Source of the DNA: Acidovorax_G lacteus
Lineage (GTDB): Bacteria > Pseudomonadota > Gammaproteobacteria > Burkholderiales > Burkholderiaceae_C
Direction: 5' to 3'
DNA length: 64,000 nt
NCBI RefSeq assembly: GCF_039540375.1
Contig: NZ_BAABEX010000001.1
Span: 62,001-126,000, forward strand
The notes under the pieces: generated by a model
Database searches by the model: none
Told to the model about the DNA's origin: nothing
Seen by the model: only the letters and a program-made list of their open reading frames with translations
Position numbers and translations under genes: made by a program
In this document: positions 22,913 through 31,654 of the stretch, piece after piece
How positions within the stretch are numbered: the first letter of the stretch is position 1
Layout of the letters: each line of letters opens with the position of its first letter

Positions 22913-23869
22913 TCAGCCTTCGAGGGCTTCCCACATCTGGCGGTCGCGTTCGGCCGTCCAGATGCGCGGGTCGGGGAACGTGGTGGCCTCGTCGTAGGCC
23001 CGTGTCACGTCAAAGGGCATGCAGTGATTGAAGATGACCCAGTGGCCGTAGCGCGGTTGCAGGCGGGCAAAGGTGGCCTCGTACACCGTGCGGAGGTCTT
23101 CTCCGCGGGCCGCGCCGGCCTTGACGCTCTCGTAGAGGTCTTGCACGAAGGCGCGCGTGCCGGCCAGCCCCGCCTGCACCTGTGCGGGCGTCTGCAGCGC
23201 GGCCCCGCGGCCGGGCACAAGCTTTTCGGGCTGCAGCGCTGCGATAGCGTCCAGCGTCTGTGGCCAGTCCTGGAAGTAGGCATCTCCGGCATAGGGGGTG
23301 GCGTCGAACTCCACCAGGTCGCCAGAGAACAGGATTTTTTCCTGGGGGAGCCAGGCCACGGTGTCGCCCTTGGTGTGGCCACGGCCCAGTTGCAACAGCT
23401 GCACCTCCAGCGATCCGAGCCACAGGGTCATCTTGCCGCGGAAGGTCATGGTCGGCCACGTGAGCCCAGCCGGCACGCTTTCGACATTGCGGAACAGCCG
23501 TGGGAAGCGGCCGATCTCGCTGGCCTTGTCCTGTTCCCCGCGCTCCACGATCAGGTCGCGCGTGTCCTCGCTGGCGATCACGTGCTCGGCCCCGTACGCA
23601 CTGGCGCCCAGCACACGCACCGCGTGGTAGTGCGACAGCAGCACGTAGCGAATGGGCTTGTCGGTGACTTCGCGGATGCGGCGGATCACGTCCTGCGCCA
23701 TCACGGGCGTGGCCTGCGTGTCGATGACCATCACGGCATCGTCGCCAATGATGATGCCGGTGTTCGGGTCGCCCTCGGCGGTATACGCGTAGGCGTGTTC
23801 GGACAGGCGGTCAAAGCTCACGCGCTTTTCTTCGAGGTCGGCGGCCGAGGCAAAGGTCTTGGGGTTCAT
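22913..23869 (-). CDS. Metallo-beta-lactamase fold hydrolase with altered zinc motif
   Basis: A 318-residue protein of the MBL superfamily. The fold is recognisable from GIIIGDDAVMVIDTQATP, the SHYH strand-loop, GHTKGDTVAW and LFSGDLVEF. The usual HxHxDH zinc motif is here H80-Y-H82-A-V84-R85: the metal-binding Asp and the last His are replaced by Val and Arg, so only one zinc site, or none, may form. Related clusters in other genomes carry the same variant as I recall it. The gene is first in the operon with the FAD monooxygenase and DUF2783 genes. ATG 23869 is chosen; an upstream ATG at 23893 would run into the candidate operator. Confidence 0.85.
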   Translation of the reverse strand: MNPKTFASAADLEEKRVSFDRLSEHAYAYTAEGDPNTGIIIGDDAVMVIDTQATPVMAQDVIRRIREVTDKPIRYVLLSHYHAVRVLGASAYGAEHVIASEDTRDLIVERGEQDKASEIGRFPRLFRNVESVPAGLTWPTMTFRGKMTLWLGSLEVQLLQLGRGHTKGDTVAWLPQEKILFSGDLVEFDATPYAGDAYFQDWPQTLDAIAALQPEKLVPGRGAALQTPAQVQAGLAGTRAFVQDLYESVKAGAARGEDLRTVYEATFARLQPRYGHWVIFNHCMPFDVTRAYDEATTFPDPRIWTAERDRQMWEALEG

Positions 23870-23889
23870 GAAATTTGTAATGGCTGAAT

Positions 23890-23953
23890 GCATTAACGAA
23901 TGTGCAATGCTTTGATGGTACGCAATGCATTTGTTAATGTCTAACGCATTCGT
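23890..23953. promoter_or_regulatory. Candidate operator region between MBL and iclR genes
   Basis: GCATTAACGAATG (23890-23902) and CATTTGTTAATGT (23928-23940) are an inverted pair with 11 of 13 positions matching. TAACGCATTCG follows at 23942, and GCAATGC occurs twice (23904, 23922). The region is much more AT-rich than its surroundings and probably holds both divergent promoters and the IclR binding sites. Confidence 0.5.
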
Positions 23954-24012
23954 CTAAGTAAAAACCCGAGGTGACGGCCAGGGGGCTGTCCGACAACCGC
24001 GACAATCGCCGC

Positions 24013-24834
24013 ATGGCGTCTGTTCCTCCCGATCCGCATTCCGAGCCCGATGACTCCTCTGCCGACGAGCTGCCCACGCGCGGCCCGCGCGGCATCCAGA
24101 GCGTGGAGGTCGGGGGGCAATTGCTGCGCGTGCTCGGCCGCACGGGGCGGCGCATGGCGCTCAAGGACCTGGCCGGCGCTGCTGGCATGACGGCCGCCAA
24201 GGCCCACCCCTACCTGGTGAGCTTCGGCAAGCTCGGCTTGGTTGAGCAGGATGCAGTGAGTGGTCACTACGGCCTTGGGCCTTTGGCCATGCAGCTGGGT
24301 CTGATCAGCTTGCAGCAGGTGGACCCGGTTCGTCTGGCAATTGCCGAATTGCCCGGTCTGGCCCAGCGCCTGGGCCATACGGTCTCAGCCGCCGTCTGGG
24401 GCGACGGGGCGCCGGTGATCATCCGCATCGAAGAGGGGCCGCAACCGGTTTACGTGGCCATGCGACACGGCAGTACCGCATCGGTCCGCCACACGGCCAC
24501 GGGCAAGGTGTTTGCGGCCTTCGGGCCGCGTGCCCAGATCGAGGCCGCGTTGGCCGCCGAAGGGCATGGCGGTGCGCTCGACCTGCCGGCCTTTGCGGCC
24601 GAACTGGCCTCGGTGCGCCTGCACCAGCTCAGCGAGGTGCGCGACGAACTCGTGCCCGGTGTGAGTGCACTGGCCACTCCGGTGTTCGACGGCTTTGGCC
24701 GCCTTGTGCTGTGCCTGGCGGCCATCGGCCCGAGCGCCACGTTGCAGACCGGCCCGCGCAGTGCGCTGGCGCACATGCTGGTGGATGCCGGCCGTACCCT
24801 GTCCGAGCGCCTGGGTGCACCGGTGTCGCGCTGA
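24013..24834 (+). CDS. IclR-family transcriptional regulator
   Basis: A 273-residue regulator with an N-terminal winged helix (about residues 31-92, including ALKDLAGAAGMTAAKAHPYL) and a C-terminal IclR effector domain with HTVSAAVWGDGAPVIIRIEE and VRHTATGKVFAAFG. A disordered, acidic N-terminus precedes the HTH. The start is ATG 24013; a GTG at 23971 is possible. IclR proteins normally control the adjacent catabolic operon in response to an aromatic or carboxylic acid, so this protein most likely controls the divergent MBL/FAD/DUF2783/Bug operon. It ends 22 bp from the convergent redoxin gene. Confidence 0.88.
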   Translation: MASVPPDPHSEPDDSSADELPTRGPRGIQSVEVGGQLLRVLGRTGRRMALKDLAGAAGMTAAKAHPYLVSFGKLGLVEQDAVSGHYGLGPLAMQLGLISLQQVDPVRLAIAELPGLAQRLGHTVSAAVWGDGAPVIIRIEEGPQPVYVAMRHGSTASVRHTATGKVFAAFGPRAQIEAALAAEGHGGALDLPAFAAELASVRLHQLSEVRDELVPGVSALATPVFDGFGRLVLCLAAIGPSATLQTGPRSALAHMLVDAGRTLSERLGAPVSR

Positions 24835-24855
24835 GTACCTGCTCTGCGACCGGAC

Positions 24856-25467
24856 TCAGCCTGCGTTCTTGTATTTGATGCTGCAGCCGTAGGGCGCGGT
24901 GCTGGCCGGGCTGATCGGCTGCCCCGCCAGCGCCTGCTCGAGTCCGGTGCGTACGTAGTTGGTGGCGCGCTCGATGTCGGCCGGCCGTGCCGATGGAATG
25001 CTGTCGATCGCGCCTGCATAGGCCAGCACGCCCTGGGGGTTGACGATGTACAGGTGCGGTGTGGTGCGCGCACCATAGGCACGGCCCACGGTGCCTTCCT
25101 CGTCCATGAGCACGGCTGTCGCACCGGCCTTGCGCTCCTGCATCCAGGCTTGCAGCCGCGCGGGCGGCAGGTAGTCGCTGCTGGCCTTCTCGGTGGAGTT
25201 GATGGCCAGCCAGACCACGCCTTTGGCAGTGGCGTCTTTCTGGGTGGCCGGAAGGTTGCCGCCGTCGTAGTGCTTGCGCACGAAAGGGCAACCAGGGTTG
25301 GTCCACTCCAGCACCACATGCTTGCCCCGGAAGTCCGACAGCCGCACGCTGCGGCCGCTCGTGTCGGTGAGCGTGAAGTCTGGAGCCGCTTGCCCCACGG
25401 TGGGAGCGGCGAAGGCAGCGATAGGGCCCAGCACCAGGGCGCTGGCGATCAGGGTGCGACGAAGCAT
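24856..25467 (-). CDS. Periplasmic redoxin (AhpC/TSA-like, thioredoxin fold)
   Basis: A 203-residue protein with signal peptide (to about residue 20, AAFA) and a peroxiredoxin-like domain: APDFTLTDTSGRSVRLSDF, then WTNPGCPFVRKHYDG with the catalytic cysteine at residue 60. The position three residues later, where thioredoxins have the second cysteine, is valine. A distant cysteine (APYGCSIKY) near the C-terminus may act as a resolving residue. The gene follows the DsbD-like gene by 18 bp in the same direction, so it is probably a substrate or partner of that reductase in the periplasm. Confidence 0.87.
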   Translation of the reverse strand: MLRRTLIASALVLGPIAAFAAPTVGQAAPDFTLTDTSGRSVRLSDFRGKHVVLEWTNPGCPFVRKHYDGGNLPATQKDATAKGVVWLAINSTEKASSDYLPPARLQAWMQERKAGATAVLMDEEGTVGRAYGARTTPHLYIVNPQGVLAYAGAIDSIPSARPADIERATNYVRTGLEQALAGQPISPASTAPYGCSIKYKNAG

Positions 25468-25485
25468 GGCAGGGTCTCCGGTGGG

Positions 25486-27690
25486 TCAGCGGGCGGTGAC
25501 TGCAGCGCGGACTTCGTCCACGCCCAGCACCTCGGACAACACCACGGGCGCTTGCCCGGGGCGCTGGAACACATACACGGGCACGCCGTTGCGCCCCAGC
25601 GCGGCCAGCGCAGCGGTGATGGCGGGGTCGCGGCGCGTCCAGTCGGCGCGCAGCAGCGCGACGTTGGCCTCGCGGAAGGTGGCCATCACCCGCTCGTCGG
25701 CCAGCGTGGTCTTCTTGTTGTATTGGCAGGTCACGCACCAGGCCGCAGTGAAGTCGATGAACACGGGCTGCCCGGCCGCCAGCAGCGCTTCCGGTCGACC
25801 GGGGGTCCAGGGCGTCCAGGTGGCGGCGGGCAGCGTGCCCTCGGCCGCCACCGCCGGGGTGGGGGCAGTGGCCTCGGCAGGCCGCACGATCTGAGCACCG
25901 AGACCACCGGCCAGCACGCCCAGAAGCGCGAGCAGCGCCAGCGATCCGATCAGCCAGCGGGTGCGCCCGGCCAGCGTCAGCGCCCACACCAGCATGGCCA
26001 CGGCCACCAGCAGGGCCAGCAGCGCGCCCGCGCCGTCGATGCCGCTTTGCTGCCCCAGCACCCACACCAGCCAGACCACGGTGGCAAACATCGGAAAGGC
26101 CATAGCCCGGCGCAGCACGTCCATCCACGCGCCGGGGCGGGGCAGGGCGTTGGCCACGGCGGGTACCCAACTGGCCAGCAGGTAGGGCAGGGCCAGACCC
26201 AGCCCGAGCGCACCGAACACGGCCAGCGCCTGCACCGCGGGCAGCGTGGCCGCCAGGCCCAGCGATGCCCCCATGAACGGTGCCGTACAGGGCGAGGCCA
26301 CGGCCACGGCCAGCACGCCGGTGAGGAAGGAATCGGCCACCGGGTGCCGGGCCTGCAGGCTGGCCACCGACGACGGCAGCACGTGGCCGAATTCGAACAC
26401 GCCAGCGAGGTTGAGTCCGATCACGGTGAACAGCACGGCCAGTGCCGCCACCACGGCGGGCGACTGCAGCTGGAAGCCCCAGCCCACGGCCTCGCCCGCT
26501 GCGCGCAGGGCCAGCAGCAGCGCGCCCAGCGCCAGGAACGACACCACCACCCCGGCGGTGTACGCCAGTCCACCCAGCCGCCGCGCTCGGGGGGCATGGG
26601 CATGCTGCGCAAAACCCACCAGCTTGATGGCCAGCACCGGAAACACGCAGGGCATGAGGTTGAGGATCAGGCCGCCGAGCAATGCCCCGGCCAGCGCCAC
26701 CCACAGGCTGGCGCTGCTGGCCGCCGTCTGGGCCATGGCGGCCTGGGCCGCGTTGGCCCGCAGCGCTTCTTCCAGTGCCGGTGAAATCGTGGCCGCCGCG
26801 GCCATCGGCGGCCAGCCGCCCTGCACGGGCAGTTCGGCGCGCAGGCCTTGGCCCTGAAGCGCCAGCACCACGGGCAGGGGCTCCGGTGCCGCGCTGCGCT
26901 GGGCCGACAGCGGCAGCGTGGCGGTCCAGACCCCGTCTTTCCAGCCCTGCGTGGGTGTTGCCGCGGTTTCGATCACCCCGGCGGTTTCGGCAAACAGCTC
27001 CAGCGTCTGGCCGCGCCAGGCTGCCGGAAGGCCCGGCACCGTCAGGGCGAGGGTACTGCCGTTGTCCACGCGGGCTTCCAGCCCGTCGGCGCTGTGTGCC
27101 TTGGGCGCAGCCGCCCAGGCGGCTTCAAAGGCGGCCGCGTGCAGCGCCGTCGATCCCTGCACCGGCAAGGACAGGGCGAACTCCCCCTCCTCGGGGATGC
27201 ACTCCTTGCGGCACACCAGCCACGAGGCGCGCAGGCGGATGGGCAGTTCCCGCGCGAGCGGCCCGGGCGAGAAGCCGCTGGCCACCGTGACCGGCACCGG
27301 CAGCAGCACCGTGCCCTCGTAGCCGTAGTTCATGAGAGAGCCGATCGGGAACCGCTTGGGCACGGGCCAGGCGATGTCGCCCGCGTCCAGCCCGGCGGGC
27401 AGTGCCCATTCGAGCACGATGGGCAGGCCCGAGTCGCCCGGGTTCTTCCAGTAGGTGTGCCATTCCGGCTGGTGCGTGATCTGCAGGCCCAGCCACAGCG
27501 GCTGGCCCGGCCCCACGCCCTGCGGCGCAAGGGCCACCAGCTCGGCCCGCACATACGGGGTGCTGACCACGGCCGAAGGCGTGCCCTGGCCGCTGCGGGG
27601 CAGCAGCTGGGCGCCAGCGCCCGGGGCGGTCAGCAGGGCGGCAAGACACAGGAGGGACAGCAGCCAGGGCTGCAGCAGGCGCTTGAACAT
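25486..27690 (-). CDS. DsbD/ScsB-like transmembrane thiol-disulfide reductase
   Basis: A 734-residue membrane protein. It starts with a signal peptide (to about residue 28), then a large N-terminal periplasmic domain of DsbD type with a cysteine pair (WLVCRKECIPEEG), then about eight membrane segments with one cysteine each in LMPCVFPVLAIK and VASPCTAPFMG, and finally a C-terminal thioredoxin-like domain with CVTC at residues 652-655. Electrons should flow from cytoplasmic thioredoxin through the membrane cysteines to periplasmic partners. The organisation and length resemble ScsB more than E. coli DsbD (565 residues). The co-transcribed redoxin is the likely partner. Role in copper or oxidative stress is inference. 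Confidence 0.9.
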   Translation of the reverse strand: MFKRLLQPWLLSLLCLAALLTAPGAGAQLLPRSGQGTPSAVVSTPYVRAELVALAPQGVGPGQPLWLGLQITHQPEWHTYWKNPGDSGLPIVLEWALPAGLDAGDIAWPVPKRFPIGSLMNYGYEGTVLLPVPVTVASGFSPGPLARELPIRLRASWLVCRKECIPEEGEFALSLPVQGSTALHAAAFEAAWAAAPKAHSADGLEARVDNGSTLALTVPGLPAAWRGQTLELFAETAGVIETAATPTQGWKDGVWTATLPLSAQRSAAPEPLPVVLALQGQGLRAELPVQGGWPPMAAAATISPALEEALRANAAQAAMAQTAASSASLWVALAGALLGGLILNLMPCVFPVLAIKLVGFAQHAHAPRARRLGGLAYTAGVVVSFLALGALLLALRAAGEAVGWGFQLQSPAVVAALAVLFTVIGLNLAGVFEFGHVLPSSVASLQARHPVADSFLTGVLAVAVASPCTAPFMGASLGLAATLPAVQALAVFGALGLGLALPYLLASWVPAVANALPRPGAWMDVLRRAMAFPMFATVVWLVWVLGQQSGIDGAGALLALLVAVAMLVWALTLAGRTRWLIGSLALLALLGVLAGGLGAQIVRPAEATAPTPAVAAEGTLPAATWTPWTPGRPEALLAAGQPVFIDFTAAWCVTCQYNKKTTLADERVMATFREANVALLRADWTRRDPAITAALAALGRNGVPVYVFQRPGQAPVVLSEVLGVDEVRAAVTAR

Positions 27691-27750
27691 GGTGCGGTGG
27701 TGGAGCCGTGGCGCGGGCAGATGGTTCCGCCTCCAAGCGCCCCGGGCCCG

Positions 27751-30700
27751 TCATTGTGTCGCCACCGACAGTTCGGCGCGCGGGCTGCCTTCAGATGCCC
27801 CGTCCACCGCCCGGGGTGCTGCAACAAAGATGCGCTCGTCGGCCAGGCCGCGCTCGACCAGCAGCTGGCGCACGGCCTGGGCGCGCTGGGAGGCCAGCTC
27901 GCGCAGTGCGGCATCGTCCACGCGGTCTTGCGTGCGCAGCAGGGTTTCCATGTCGGCGTCCGGCAGTTCCTTGGGCAGGCCCAGCAGGGTGCGCGGTTTG
28001 GGCACGTCGCTGCGCAGGTACAGCGCCCGCAGCAGCGCACTGCGTTCGGCCGCCTGCACCGGGCTGTCGTCTTGCGGGTTCTGGCGGCGTTTTTCCTGCA
28101 GCAGGCGGCGCTCCAGCCGCGCATGCTGCAGGGCATCGCGTTCGGCCTGTGCCAGGGCAACGCCCGTCACGGTGAGCTGCACCTGGGGCCGCTGCGCCAG
28201 GGCCTCGGCCATGCCGCGGACCTGCTCGCGTGCCGCATCGGTGGGTTGGGCGCTGCCAGGGGCAAACACCACCACGCCCGAGCTGGTGTCGCCACCCGAC
28301 GCGCCGCCCATCAGCAGGCTGAACGGCGCCGTCAGTGCCTTGCGCAGCACGCTCCCCAGCAGCCGTGCGACCACCGGGCCAATGCTGAATTCCGGGTCCT
28401 TGAGCGACCCGCTCACCGGCAGCTCGATGTCGATGACGCCGTTGCGGTCTGCCAATAGCGCCGCCGCCAGCCGCACCGGCAGGCTCGCCGGTGCGCCGGC
28501 CACGGGCTCGCCGAACGTCAGCTGGCGCAGTACCAGCTTGTTGCGCGCGCGCAGTTCACCGCTGGGCAGCACCTCGTAGGCCACGTCCAGGCTCAGCTTG
28601 CCGCGTTCGATGCCATGGCCCGCGTACTTCACGCTGTACGGGCTGAGGGGCGGCAGCTCCAGGTCGCGCATGCGGCCGCGGATGTCCAGCACCATCGGGT
28701 CGGCCAGCGGCATCAGCTGGCCGGTGACTTCCAGCGAGGCAGTGCCCTCGGCGCGGCCCCGCAGTTCCAGCTCGGCCGGGGGCAGTGTGCCCGTGTTGTC
28801 GAACGCCCCCAGCCGCCCCGTCAGGCCCGTGAGTTCGGCCGCGTACGCCGGGCGTATGTAGTCGTCGGAAAAGCGCACATGCCCCTGCACCAGGCTCACG
28901 GGGCCGAACGACAGGGCTACGGCCGGTGGCGGTGCGGCCGCTCCGGGCACCGGGCCCGATGCCGGGACAGAGGCCGCGCTGGCCGCCAGAGGCGCACCCG
29001 GGGTGGCTGCGCTGTCGGTGGGCGCTGGCGGCCCGTCGCGCGGTGCCTGGCGCAGCTGCGCAAGGTTGAGCTGCCCTTGCTCGTTGATGGCCACCCGCGC
29101 GTAGAAGTTGCTGAGCGTGGTGGCCCGCACCGACAGCTGGGGCACCGCGCCCGGCGTCTGCTGCCAGCGCAGGCCCTGCAGGTTCAGGCTGTTCCAGGCC
29201 AGCAGGTCGTCGCCCACTTCCTCGGCCGTCCGGGTGGAAAACACCTGCGTGGTGCGGGCGCGCAGCTTGTCGATCAGCAGGTCTCCGCTGACCGTGGCGT
29301 CCAGCCCCTGCGGGCGCAGGGCCATGGCCACATCCCCTGCAAAGCCGCCCTCGGCGCGCTCCAGTTGCAGCGCCAGGTGCTGGGCCAGGTAGCCGTCCAG
29401 GGCCTGCAGGGGCCATTGGCGTGCCTCCACGCGCCCGGCCAGGGCCCAGTGCGGCACCAGGGCCAGCGTGCCGTCGTAGCTCAGACGCCCGGCAGCGGCG
29501 TCGCCGTAGGCCACGCGCGTGACCAGGCGCACTGCGGCGGGGGTGGGGTTGTGCGAATCCAGTGCGCCCGCGGCCAGTTGCAGGTCGGTCAGTTGCAGCG
29601 CGACGGGGCGCACCGCCGCAGCGTCGCGCAGGGCGAAGCGGCCTTTGGCCATTTCAAGCCGCGCCACGCGCCACTGCCAGGCAGGGGAGGTGGCGGTGGC
29701 CGCGGTCTGAGCGCTGCTCACAGGGGCCGAAGCGGCCGACGCCGCCCCAGGGGCGCCCTGTGCGTCGGGCGCGGCGGCTGTGGGGGGCACGGCGTTTGCG
29801 CCGGTGCCGCTGTGGCGCCACCACCGTTCGGCCATCCATCGGCCCTGGGCATCGCGCTCGGCCTGCAGTTGCGGGGCCTGCAAGGCGATGCGCTCTACCG
29901 ACAGCGTGCGCGCGGCACCGTCGGCGCGCAGGCCTTCGATGTCCAGCCGCCCCAGGCCGACAGCGGTGCGGCCCGCATGTTCGAACGCCAGGTCTTGCAC
30001 CACCAGCGGCGCTGCCGTGAGCACCCAGCCCACTGAAGCCGGCTCGTTCGACGCAGAAGGGGCTGTGGTGGGCGCGCTGGCTCCGGGCGCCGGTGGCGCT
30101 GGCGTAGCGCTGCCGGTGGCGGCCGCATCGCGCCATTGCAGGCCCACGGTGCCGCCAATCCGCCCGCTCCAGCGGCCGTCGAACCAGTGGGCCAGATAGG
30201 GCTGGGCTTGGGCAAGGCCTACGTCCTGCAAGCTGGCCTGCAGTTCCAGCGCTTGCGGCTGGCCCTGGCCCTGGAGCTGCACACGGCCTTGCGGCAGGGT
30301 GGCGCTGGCCTCCAGGGTGGCGCGGCTGCGGCCCTGGCTGTCGGCATCGCGCAGGTGCAGCGCCACATCGCGCAGCAACAGGCTGGCCGCAGGGTCTACC
30401 GACTCGTCGCGCCAGTGCACCGTGCCTCCGGCCATGCGCGCATCGCGCACCGCCACCTGCCAGGCGCTGCGCGCGGTGGTGGCGGCGGCGGGCGGGTTGG
30501 CGGCTGTGGGGCCGCCGGGCGCTGGTAGGCCGACCCACTGGCCCTGCGCGTTGCGGTGCAGATGCAGCACCGGGGCTGTCCATTCCAGGCTGCCGATGCG
30601 GGCCTGGGCTTCCAGGGGGCGCAGGTCTTCAAAGGCCAAGGTCAGACGTTCGTGCGAGAGCAGCGGCGCACCGTCGCGCGTGCGCAGGTCGAGGCCGTGC

Positions 30701-31578
30701 ACTTGCAGCGTGCCCTGCAACTGCAGCAGCGGGGGCGTGCGGTCTTCAAAAGTGAGGGTGAGGTCGGCGTCCAGCCGCGCGGCCTGGGGCCGAACGGGCA
30801 AGGTGGCTGGCCAGTAGGCCAGGTAGGGGGCCAGGTCCACCCCGTCCCAGCGGATGCGGGCCTCGGTGCGCTGCTGCGGCGCAAAGGGTTGGGCCTGTGC
30901 GGCTGTGTCGAAGCGGCTGCCATCGAGCGTGAAGGCCAGGCGGGGCGCAATGCGCACCTCGCGTGCGGCACCCAGGGTGCTCACAAAGGGCAGTTGCACG
31001 GTCAGGTCTTCCACCGTGTGCGTCTGCTGCACGGCCGCGTCGGCAAAGCGCACACTGCCGCCGCGCAGCGCGAGGTTGTAGAGCGCAAAGCGCGCCGGGC
31101 CGCTGCTTGGCGGGGTGGCGGGCGCCAGCCAGCGGTCCAGCAGGTCGTCCACGTCGTAATGCCCCTCGCCCCGGTGGCGCAGCACCAGGGCGGGGTGGTC
31201 GATGTCGAGGCTGTCGATCACCGGGGCCCACAGCAGCAGGGAGCGCGCGGCGGCATTCACGGCCACGCGGTCTATGGCCAGTTGCGGTGTGCCGGTCTCG
31301 GCCTGGCCCTGGGCGTGGGCCACGCGCACGTCTTGCAGCACCAGCGTGAGCGACCAGGGGCGCAGCGACAGGCTGCCAATGTGCACCGTGCGCCCGAGTG
31401 CGCCGGATGCCACGCGCTCCAGCGGCGCACGCGCCAACGGGGCCAGTAGCCACAGCAGCGCCCACAGCGCGAGCACGGACGCGGCCGTGCGCAGCAGCCA
31501 GCGGCGTGCCGCCAGGCCGCGCGGGGTACGCCAGCGCGCGGGCCAGAGGCGATCCCACCGGGAGACAAAACTCAACAT
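27751..31578 (-). CDS. Large AsmA-like DUF748 envelope protein
   Basis: A 1275-residue protein anchored by a single N-terminal membrane segment (about residues 28-50) with the rest in the periplasm. The DUF748/AsmA-type repeats of beta strands run along the molecule (RTVHIGSLSLRPWSLTLVLQ near residue 64; RARTTQVFSTRTAEEV and VQGHVRFSDDYIRPAYAAE further on). Several Ala/Pro/Ser-rich linkers interrupt it. The C-terminal 150 residues resemble an OmpA-like peptidoglycan-binding region (LTVTGVALAQAERDAL) but it is incomplete. AsmA-like proteins form long hydrophobic grooves believed to carry phospholipids between membranes. The gene precedes the DsbD-like gene by 60 bp. ATG 31578 has a GGTGA seven bases upstream. 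Confidence 0.85.
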   Translation of the reverse strand: MLSFVSRWDRLWPARWRTPRGLAARRWLLRTAASVLALWALLWLLAPLARAPLERVASGALGRTVHIGSLSLRPWSLTLVLQDVRVAHAQGQAETGTPQLAIDRVAVNAAARSLLLWAPVIDSLDIDHPALVLRHRGEGHYDVDDLLDRWLAPATPPSSGPARFALYNLALRGGSVRFADAAVQQTHTVEDLTVQLPFVSTLGAAREVRIAPRLAFTLDGSRFDTAAQAQPFAPQQRTEARIRWDGVDLAPYLAYWPATLPVRPQAARLDADLTLTFEDRTPPLLQLQGTLQVHGLDLRTRDGAPLLSHERLTLAFEDLRPLEAQARIGSLEWTAPVLHLHRNAQGQWVGLPAPGGPTAANPPAAATTARSAWQVAVRDARMAGGTVHWRDESVDPAASLLLRDVALHLRDADSQGRSRATLEASATLPQGRVQLQGQGQPQALELQASLQDVGLAQAQPYLAHWFDGRWSGRIGGTVGLQWRDAAATGSATPAPPAPGASAPTTAPSASNEPASVGWVLTAAPLVVQDLAFEHAGRTAVGLGRLDIEGLRADGAARTLSVERIALQAPQLQAERDAQGRWMAERWWRHSGTGANAVPPTAAAPDAQGAPGAASAASAPVSSAQTAATATSPAWQWRVARLEMAKGRFALRDAAAVRPVALQLTDLQLAAGALDSHNPTPAAVRLVTRVAYGDAAAGRLSYDGTLALVPHWALAGRVEARQWPLQALDGYLAQHLALQLERAEGGFAGDVAMALRPQGLDATVSGDLLIDKLRARTTQVFSTRTAEEVGDDLLAWNSLNLQGLRWQQTPGAVPQLSVRATTLSNFYARVAINEQGQLNLAQLRQAPRDGPPAPTDSAATPGAPLAASAASVPASGPVPGAAAPPPAVALSFGPVSLVQGHVRFSDDYIRPAYAAELTGLTGRLGAFDNTGTLPPAELELRGRAEGTASLEVTGQLMPLADPMVLDIRGRMRDLELPPLSPYSVKYAGHGIERGKLSLDVAYEVLPSGELRARNKLVLRQLTFGEPVAGAPASLPVRLAAALLADRNGVIDIELPVSGSLKDPEFSIGPVVARLLGSVLRKALTAPFSLLMGGASGGDTSSGVVVFAPGSAQPTDAAREQVRGMAEALAQRPQVQLTVTGVALAQAERDALQHARLERRLLQEKRRQNPQDDSPVQAAERSALLRALYLRSDVPKPRTLLGLPKELPDADMETLLRTQDRVDDAALRELASQRAQAVRQLLVERGLADERIFVAAPRAVDGASEGSPRAELSVATQ

Positions 31579-31654
31579 CGATCTTCACCCAAGGTGGGGT
31601 GCGGCGCGCACAACCGGCCCCGAACCCCGCAATACAACCAGGAGCGGCCGCCGC

